NCBI GenBank assembly: GCA_011322755.1
Contig: DRLZ01000331.1
Coordinates: forward strand, 1 to 14,741
Length of the DNA stretch: 14,741 bases
Reading direction: 5' to 3'
Origin: Crenotrichaceae bacterium
GTDB taxonomy: Bacteria; Pseudomonadota; Gammaproteobacteria; Methylococcales; DRLZ01
Shown: one piece after another, positions 7,654 to 12,934 of the stretch
Layout: each line of letters opens with the position of its first letter
How positions within the stretch are numbered: position 1 is the first letter of the stretch
The notes under the pieces: model-generated
The model's database searches: none
What the model was told of the DNA's origin: nothing
What the model saw: only the letters and a program-made list of their open reading frames with translations
Translations under genes and position numbers: made by a program

Positions 7654-10074
7654 TTAAATGTCTTCTTCAGAGAAATCATCAACAGCAATTATTTCTGATC
7701 TGGCTGACGCAGCAGACTGAATCTGATCAATTTCAGATTCAGTGAATAACCCGCTGCTTAAGGCTGACTCATACAGTGTATCACCTTGTTTTACTTCTAC
7801 TTTCCCGGATTTAACTGCATCTCTTAATCTTTTTTCAATTGAATATGATGCGGTGATAAGTTCCAGGGTTTTTTGTAATTGTGCAATTGGTTGATCGGCT
7901 TGTTCCGGAATAAATATTCCAGCGCACAATCTGTCCCTGGTCTCACCCGGAGTCATGATTAACTGTGCTGTTTTCTGGTGTAACGCATCAGAAGGCATGG
8001 CAAAACAACGACCTGTTGGAAATGCGGCAAAACGCAACAATGCGCCGACACCTGGAACCGGGTAGTTTGAATACAGAGCAAACAGACTTTCCTGGAGTTG
8101 ATACAAACAGTATTGACATGACCAGTGCATTAACACTTCATCCTGCTTTGCTGTTTCCTGATCTTCAAAGCGTTTTAACACAGCAGAAGCAAGATAAAGA
8201 TAACTCAACACATCACCAAGTCGGGCAGAAGTATTTTCCCTGCGCTTTAATTGTCCTCCCAACAAGCCCATGCTGACATCCGATGTCAAGGCAAGCACTG
8301 CACTCATACGGTTAATCTGCTGGTAATAACGTCGTGTGACACCTGTTCGTGGTGATTGGGCAAAGCGTGCATTTGTGAGACCAAGTATCAAACTGCGTGC
8401 TTTGTTACTGGCGAAATAACCCAGGTGACTGAATAACAGTTGATCAAACTGATCGAGAGACTGTGCCTGATCTGGATTCGCAGCTGCTTTCATTTCATCA
8501 AAAACATAGGGATGACAGCGTATCGCACCTTGGCCAAAAATCATCATATTCCGTGTGAGAATATTGGCTCCTTCAACTGTGATACTGATCGGGATGGATT
8601 GATAGATACGTCCCAGATAATTAAGCGGTCCCATCATAATCGCCTTACCACCATGGATATCCATAGCGTCGTTGATTAAAATACGCATGTTTTCAGTCAG
8701 ATGATATTTAATCATCGCAGTGACGACAGATGGGTGAATATGCTGATCCAGTGCGCTCAATGTTAGTGTTCTGGATGCATCAATTAGATAACTCAAACCA
8801 GCAATTCGTCCCAATGGCATTTGAATACCTTCAAAACGACCAATTGGCAGATGAAATTGCTGGCGAATTGCTGCGTAGGCGCCAGTTGTAAAACTGGCCA
8901 GTTTGGCAGCGCCAGCACTTAATGCCGGGAGTGATACACCGCGACCCTCAGCCAGACATTCCATCAACATACGCCAGCCTTGTCCCGCATATTCCTGTCC
9001 GCCGATTAACCAGTCAATGGGGATAAACACATCTTTGCCAGAATTGGGACCATTCTGAAAAGGGATATCAATGGGTAAATGACGACGACCAATTGTGACG
9101 CCTGGCATATCAGTCGGAATCAATGCCAATGTGATGCCAATTTCATCCTGATCACCAAGCAGATGATCAGGATCGTAGAGTTTAAAAGCCAGCCCAAGTA
9201 ATGTCGCAACCGGACCAAGGGTAATATAGCGTTTTTCCCAGTTGAGACGGATGCCAAGCACATTTTGTTCATCATTGAAGTCCTGACGGCAAACGATACC
9301 TGAATCAGTCATTGCACCGGCATCACTGCCTGCTTCAGTTGCGGTCAATGCAAAACAAGGGATTTCATTACCTGATGCCAGGCGAGGTAAAATATGCTGT
9401 TTTTGTTCTTCAGTTCCATAACGCAGCAATAATGCACCCGGACCCAATGAATTGGGAACCATCACAGTCACCGCAGCAGTAATACTGCGACTGGCAATTT
9501 TCATGACTACACTTGAATGCGCAAGTGCAGAAAATTCCAGTCCACCAAATGCTTTTGGGATGATCATGCCAAAGAATTTCTCCCGTTTGAGATAGTCCCA
9601 GATCTGTTTTGGGAGATCTTTGTCGTGATGTGTTATTTGCCAATCATCCAGACGCTCACACAAAGTTTGCACGGGACCATCCAGAAAAGCCTGTTCTTCA
9701 TCGGTGAGTTGAGGCTTTGGAGTGGATAAAAGCAGATTCCAGTCTGGATTTGCGCTAAATAATTCGCCATCCCACCAGATTTCACCAGCTTCCATCGCTT
9801 GACGCTCAGTATCAGACAATGGTGGTAAAACTTTTTTGAAAATTCGGAGTATTGGCCGACTGATGAGCCGTTTTCGTAAAATAGCGAGATTGAGTATTCC
9901 TAAAACAGCGACTAAAATACAAGCGATTACGATAAACAAGGTCGGAATCGTCGTAAGTAACAATGAACCAGCCAGAAAATAAATCAGAATACTGAAAGAC
10001 CAGAACAGCAGCTTTATTCTGAAGTAGGCCAGTGTTAGCGCTAAACAAATCAAACCGGTGAAAAAAATAAGCAT
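7654..10074 (-). CDS. fadE: Membrane-anchored acyl-CoA dehydrogenase, FadE type
   Basis: FadE catalyses the first step of fatty-acid beta-oxidation, FAD-dependent acyl-CoA to trans-2-enoyl-CoA. It has 806 aa against 814 in E. coli FadE, and is recognisably homologous along its length. Residues about 1-68 are hydrophobic spans that anchor it to the inner membrane. Shared segments include LPPLSDTERQAMEAGEIWW, LTDEEQAFLDGPV, VPNSLGPGALLLRYGT, the FAD/substrate loop CFALTATEAGSDAGA, KRYITLGPVATLLGLAFKL, NGPNSGKDVFIPIDWLIGG, and ITVEGANILTRNMMIFGQ, where Glu501 is the likely catalytic base. The C-terminal third is the DUF1974-type extension. An AAGGA ribosome site lies 6 nt before ATG 10074. It stands alone, converging on thyA and diverging from the lipoprotein gene. 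Confidence 0.95.
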   Translation of the reverse strand: MLIFFTGLICLALTLAYFRIKLLFWSFSILIYFLAGSLLLTTIPTLFIVIACILVAVLGILNLAILRKRLISRPILRIFKKVLPPLSDTERQAMEAGEIWWDGELFSANPDWNLLLSTPKPQLTDEEQAFLDGPVQTLCERLDDWQITHHDKDLPKQIWDYLKREKFFGMIIPKAFGGLEFSALAHSSVVMKIASRSITAAVTVMVPNSLGPGALLLRYGTEEQKQHILPRLASGNEIPCFALTATEAGSDAGAMTDSGIVCRQDFNDEQNVLGIRLNWEKRYITLGPVATLLGLAFKLYDPDHLLGDQDEIGITLALIPTDMPGVTIGRRHLPIDIPFQNGPNSGKDVFIPIDWLIGGQEYAGQGWRMLMECLAEGRGVSLPALSAGAAKLASFTTGAYAAIRQQFHLPIGRFEGIQMPLGRIAGLSYLIDASRTLTLSALDQHIHPSVVTAMIKYHLTENMRILINDAMDIHGGKAIMMGPLNYLGRIYQSIPISITVEGANILTRNMMIFGQGAIRCHPYVFDEMKAAANPDQAQSLDQFDQLLFSHLGYFASNKARSLILGLTNARFAQSPRTGVTRRYYQQINRMSAVLALTSDVSMGLLGGQLKRRENTSARLGDVLSYLYLASAVLKRFEDQETAKQDEVLMHWSCQYCLYQLQESLFALYSNYPVPGVGALLRFAAFPTGRCFAMPSDALHQKTAQLIMTPGETRDRLCAGIFIPEQADQPIAQLQKTLELITASYSIEKRLRDAVKSGKVEVKQGDTLYESALSSGLFTESEIDQIQSAASARSEIIAVDDFSEEDI

Positions 10075-10302
10075 TCTGTATCCTTGAGTTTGTAAACACG
10101 CTTTCTTCTCTCAGAACTACGCCTTCTCTCTGTGTTTGTCAAATCTCAATTGCTGGTATTTCATAAACAGTTTCACGCATTGTTGAATGACTGTGTTTAC
10201 AGTGCTAAAGTTTGCCAGACAAAAAACGTGTATAAGTTAAGTGTGAGTGCTGATCTGAACAATACAGCTGCTAACTACCAATTAAGATAGATGGATGAAA
10301 GA

Positions 10303-10740
10303 ATGAATAAACACTTTGGAATTATTTTATTTTCAATACTCGGTATGCTGTTAATCTTTGCTATCGCTGGGTGCTCGTCAGAATCTGACACTGTTAGCCA
10401 GCAAACCAAAAAGACAGGAGTGACAAAACAGACCCGTTCTGACAAAGCCAGTGAGCTCGCTTATTCATACGATCATCCGCATGACGAAACGGTTACAGAC
10501 ATGGAGAAACACAAATTTCAGCATCAATTTGCCGATCAATGTGTAAAAAGGGAAATTAACAGTTATCCACAGGCAAAGCAAAACAAAAAGACGTTGCAAA
10601 AGACTTGTATGTGTATCGCAGAATATATGATGAAAGATTTAACAGCAGTCGAAGCTGAAAAATTTCTGCATGAAAATAAAAATCCGCGTTCTTTACAAAT
10701 TCGGTTTAATAACGCGACATATTTTTGCGCAAAAAAATAG
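10303..10740 (+). CDS. Small lipoprotein of unknown function with four C-terminal cysteines
   Basis: I do not recognise the family. The most likely start is ATG 10303, preceded by a GATGAAAGA purine run. It gives 145 aa and a classic lipoprotein signal: MNKHFG, a hydrophobic core, then lipobox IAGC with Cys24. An in-frame ATG at 10291 would add four residues (149 aa). After a Ser/Thr/Lys-rich linker comes a compact, probably helical domain with four cysteines (84, 106, 108 and 146 counted from 10291), the middle pair in TCMC, followed by EYMMKDLTAVEAEKFL. Four cysteines in an exported domain suggest disulphides or metal/cofactor binding. It diverges from fadE and converges on the peroxidase gene, with a shared terminator between. 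The lipobox makes it a predicted Lgt substrate. Confidence 0.85.
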   Translation: MNKHFGIILFSILGMLLIFAIAGCSSESDTVSQQTKKTGVTKQTRSDKASELAYSYDHPHDETVTDMEKHKFQHQFADQCVKREINSYPQAKQNKKTLQKTCMCIAEYMMKDLTAVEAEKFLHENKNPRSLQIRFNNATYFCAKK

Positions 10741-10755
10741 CGAAAGAGCCGGGTT

Positions 10756-10813
10756 AATCAGGGCGACAGACTTTATTTCTGAAGAAAGACTGTAATAAAG
10801 CTGAGCCCTGATT
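10756..10813. terminator. Long stem-loop, probable bidirectional terminator
   Basis: AATCAGGGC (10756-10764) pairs perfectly with GCCCTGATT (10805-10813). Inside, CAG/CTG and CTTTATT (10771-10777)/AATAAAG (10794-10800) extend the stem. On the + strand it is followed by T-rich TTGTTCTCTATTTTTT. It lies between two convergent genes (stops at 10740 and 10821), where a shared terminator is expected. On the - strand the T-run is further from the stem, so efficiency there is less certain. Confidence 0.75.
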
Positions 10814-10820
10814 TTGTTCT

Positions 10821-11906
10821 CTATTTTTTGAATTGTGGACTGGTTAATGATTTCAAAAATGCGACCAAGTCCTTTTTTTCCTGATCTGTCAATTCCAAAG
10901 GGAAAATAGCTGGATCCAGAAACGGGTTTTTCTCCCCTCCTTTGTTGTAGTATTCAACCACCTCTTCCAGAGTTTTCTGGCTACCGTCATGCATATAAGG
11001 TGCAGTCAGTGCAATGTTTCTAAGTGTTGGTGTTTTGAAGCGGCCAATATCCGAGATATTTCCGGTTACCGCATAACGTCCAAATTCAGATTGTAATTTG
11101 TTGTCATAGACATTCATTGGGTTAATTTTTTCACCGGCAGCCGCTTTTTTATAAGCAACAATGAAATCCATGAATTTTGGTTTGATCTTGTCAAAACCGA
11201 CACCAAGATTATAAAAACGATTGTCTGTAAATAATGCATGATTCAGTGTGATTTCATGACAGTTAGCGCAATTACCCTTGCGTTGAAAGATTCTTAAACC
11301 ACGCTTTGCGCTATCATTCAATGCTTTCTCATCTTCAGCATACAAATAGCGATCAAATGGTGTGTTAGCAGAGATGAGTGTTCTTTCATAACTAGCGATA
11401 GCTTTGGCAATATGTTCTTTTGTTACCTGATTCGGTTGTATGTTAAACGCCCGCTTGATCATCCACGCATACTTTTTGTCTGTTTGTAGTAGTTTCAACA
11501 GTGGTTGAAAATCTTTAACACCATGCTCAATTGGATTACCAAGTGGGCCTAACGCCTGTGTTTCAAGGCTGTCTGCGCGCCCGTCGACAAAAAAGCTGGT
11601 GTAATAAGCTGCGTTCATTGCTGTTGGTGTATTTCGCGCTCCGGTTTGTCCTTTAATACCCACAGCTGTGGTCAAACCATCGGTTAAAGCAAGCTCAGGT
11701 TTATGACAGCTCGCGCAGCTAATTGTGCCGTCACCGCTTAAGCGTTTATCAAAAAATAAACGTTTTCCGAGCGCTTTTTTTACCTGTGATAGTTGATTAT
11801 TTTGTGGAATGTTTACTTCAGGTAATCCTAACGGCGCTTTGGCAAGCACTGATGAAGTGAAAGACAGTATTGCTGTGCTAATGAGTAACGGAGCTAGTTT
11901 TTTCAT
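10821..11906 (-). CDS. Periplasmic di-haem cytochrome c peroxidase (CcpA/MauG family)
   Basis: It likely reduces H2O2 to water using electrons from small c-type cytochromes in the periplasm. The start at ATG 11906 has an excellent AAGGAGAT site 4 nt upstream; the frame extends to an ATG at 11936, but that adds ten residues before the signal peptide. From 11906 there are 361 aa. Residues 1-22 are a Sec signal ending VLA-KA. There are two c-haem sites, CASCH (Cys64, Cys67, His68) and CANCH (Cys213, Cys216, His217). Family segments are LGKRLFFDKRLSGDGTISC, RNTPTAMNAAYY, DGRADSLETQALGPLGNPIE, FKTPTLRNIALTAPYMHDGS (Met305, likely distal ligand of the high-potential haem) and the C-terminal LTDQEKKDLVAFLKSL. 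It lies 109 bp after the DUF1264 gene on the same strand, with a terminator-like hairpin between. MauG-like roles in protein modification cannot be excluded. Confidence 0.94.
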   Translation of the reverse strand: MKKLAPLLISTAILSFTSSVLAKAPLGLPEVNIPQNNQLSQVKKALGKRLFFDKRLSGDGTISCASCHKPELALTDGLTTAVGIKGQTGARNTPTAMNAAYYTSFFVDGRADSLETQALGPLGNPIEHGVKDFQPLLKLLQTDKKYAWMIKRAFNIQPNQVTKEHIAKAIASYERTLISANTPFDRYLYAEDEKALNDSAKRGLRIFQRKGNCANCHEITLNHALFTDNRFYNLGVGFDKIKPKFMDFIVAYKKAAAGEKINPMNVYDNKLQSEFGRYAVTGNISDIGRFKTPTLRNIALTAPYMHDGSQKTLEEVVEYYNKGGEKNPFLDPAIFPLELTDQEKKDLVAFLKSLTSPQFKK

Positions 11907-11948
11907 AAGAATCTCCTTTTTCATAGAGTGGTTCACAGTCTAATTAAA

Positions 11949-11980
11949 AAACCCGGAAGTATCGAAATACAACCGGGTTT
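11949..11980 (-). terminator. Intrinsic terminator with TTCG loop, downstream of the DUF1264 gene
   Basis: Read on the - strand: AAACCCGG, then GTAT-TTCG-ATAC, then CCGGGTTT running into TTTTTTAATTA. The stem is 8 bp plus 4 bp separated by symmetric 2-nt internal loops, with a TTCG tetraloop and a T-run, a good Rho-independent terminator. It sits between the DUF1264 gene and the peroxidase gene. Its first arm can pair alternatively with 11998-12005 (see findings), so it may be conditional. Confidence 0.8.
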
Positions 11981-12015
11981 AAAATTACCAGTAGTAGAAC
12001 CCGGTGATATCTTGT

Positions 12016-12639
12016 TTAGTCAACACGAGGCATACTGTGAACATCAAGGATGTACGGTTCGCCAATTGGCAGATTTTCATCTGGATGATGCATGTAGATG
12101 ACTTTACCGTAGGTTTCATTAATCGCAGGCAGTAATTTTTCTGCTTCTGCTGCCGTTAAATCTGGTAAAGTTGCTTTTGCCAATGGTACTTCAACTTTAT
12201 GGTAATGCCAGTTTTTCTTTTCTGCTTCTGGTAGTGTGTTGTACATCGCTGTTGGTATGATGTATTCAAAACCAATCGGTTTGTCATTATCTTTCATACC
12301 GGTATGAAACATCAGGCAAACCATGGTGCCATCATCATAGGCTTTACAATGATGGTGAACGATGTTATGTAGTTTACGCTTGACATCTTTTTCACCTTTG
12401 ATCGGCAAATGTCTTACCGCCTGAATATGCAAGTCATTAAACCCTAAGTGATTTGGATATTCTTTTTGACGCGGGTTAAAAGTAGAATTGTATGGGCGAA
12501 TTGACCCTGATGCCTTCAGTGATGATACTGCAGTGTTTAGCGAATCATCTGTCGCCTGCTTTACGTTATTACCTGAACATGCAACACCTGAAACGCCAAG
12601 TAATGCTATTGAAGATATTAGGCTTAGTTTTTTCAACAT
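12016..12639 (-). CDS. Exported DUF1264 (oil body-associated protein-like) protein, probable lipoprotein
   Basis: It has 207 aa. The N-terminus is a signal sequence, MLKKLSLISSIALLGVSGVAC; Cys21 could be a lipidated residue, but the -3 position is Gly rather than Leu, so ordinary Sec secretion is possible. From about residue 65 the protein matches DUF1264: HNIVHHHCKAYDDGTMVCLM, IGFEYIIPTAMYNTLP, EKKNWHYHKVEV, a TYGKVIYMHHPDENLPIGEP-like stretch, then a short tail. The family covers plant OBAP proteins and bacterial homologues; its biochemical role is not established. The histidine cluster plus two cysteines (HHHC...VC) could bind metal or haem, which is inference. A GAGGT ribosome site lies 6 nt before ATG 12639, and a near-consensus promoter is upstream. 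The cytochrome c peroxidase gene follows on the same strand. Confidence 0.85.
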   Translation of the reverse strand: MLKKLSLISSIALLGVSGVACSGNNVKQATDDSLNTAVSSLKASGSIRPYNSTFNPRQKEYPNHLGFNDLHIQAVRHLPIKGEKDVKRKLHNIVHHHCKAYDDGTMVCLMFHTGMKDNDKPIGFEYIIPTAMYNTLPEAEKKNWHYHKVEVPLAKATLPDLTAAEAEKLLPAINETYGKVIYMHHPDENLPIGEPYILDVHSMPRVD

Positions 12640-12712
12640 GGAACCACCTCTTTGCTTGATTAAAATCTTCTACCACTGGTCTGTGGCAGTGCCTCACCCA
12701 AATATTTATTTG

Positions 12713-12726
12713 GAATAATGTTATTC
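12713..12726. repeat. Palindrome overlapping the DUF1264 promoter -10 (operator candidate)
   Basis: GAATAA-TG-TTATTC gives 6-bp arms around a 2-bp centre. It overlaps the -10 element of the - strand promoter and the likely start-site region. A neighbouring AT-rich hairpin, CCAAATA-TT-TATTTGG, lies at 12698-12713. The position suits a repressor operator. It only loosely resembles a Fur box, so no regulator is named. Confidence 0.4.
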
Positions 12727-12751
12727 TATTTGAGTATTATAAATTTGTCAA
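12723..12751 (-). promoter_or_regulatory. Sigma-70-type promoter for the DUF1264 gene
   Basis: On the - strand there is a perfect -35 TTGACA (12751-12746), a 17-nt spacer, and -10 TAGAAT (12728-12723, 5 of 6 consensus). Transcription would begin near 12716, leaving a leader of about 77 nt before ATG 12639. This is the best promoter match I found in the window. Confidence 0.75.
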
Positions 12752-12934
12752 GCACCATTTTTTATCGACTACATGTTTTTTTTCCTGTGATTCGAAACAA
12801 CACAAACAAACAAGCTTCTAAACATAAAACATGAGCGAACCCATCGCAGGGATTTTTATAGAGTTATGTTTAGAATTGGTGTAATCCGCCAGGAGTCGCT
12901 AGAATGGCACTGGAATGAAAATCAAGGATCAGGA
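12752..12934 (+). other. Leader region of the hydrolase-NACHT gene
   Basis: No clear + strand promoter could be picked here. The stretch holds an 8-T run (12775-12782), the 12-bp inverted repeat 12816-12875, an in-frame alternative ATG at 12866, a strong AGGAG site at 12891-12895 serving a micro-ORF (12904-12918), a second micro-ORF (12915-12938), and AAGGA at 12924-12928 before ATG 12935. With the DUF1264 promoter side it forms a divergent intergenic region of about 295 bp. No mobile-element remnant is seen. Confidence 0.5.
12816..12875. repeat. 12-bp perfect inverted repeat in the leader
   Basis: TTCTAAACATAA (12816-12827) is the exact reverse complement of TTATGTTTAGAA (12864-12875), with a 36-nt loop that itself contains GCGA-ACCCA-TCGC (12835-12847). 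It is not a typical terminator, because no T-run follows the second arm. It could be an RNA leader structure or a protein-binding site. The alternative start ATG 12866 lies inside the right arm. Confidence 0.6.

Noticed and set aside
10114..10142. TTGACA on the - strand upstream of fadE as a promoter
   Set aside because: The hexamer at 10142-10137 is perfect, but the -10 at 17 nt is TAGTTC (only 2 of 6), and 16 or 18 nt are no better.
10164..10174. TAAACAGTTTC upstream of fadE as a fatty-acid regulator (PsrA- or FadR-like) site
   Set aside because: The half-sites resemble a PsrA box, but the 1-nt spacing and outer bases do not fit, and there is no FadR consensus.
11907..11936. Ten-residue N-terminal extension of the peroxidase
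   Set aside because: ATG 11906 has an AAGGAGAT site and begins a standard signal peptide; the upstream ATG at 11936 has neither advantage.
10646..12175. Similar LTAxEAEKxL segments in the two small exported proteins, suggesting common ancestry
   Set aside because: The rest of the two proteins does not align; the shared stretch looks like a common helix start.
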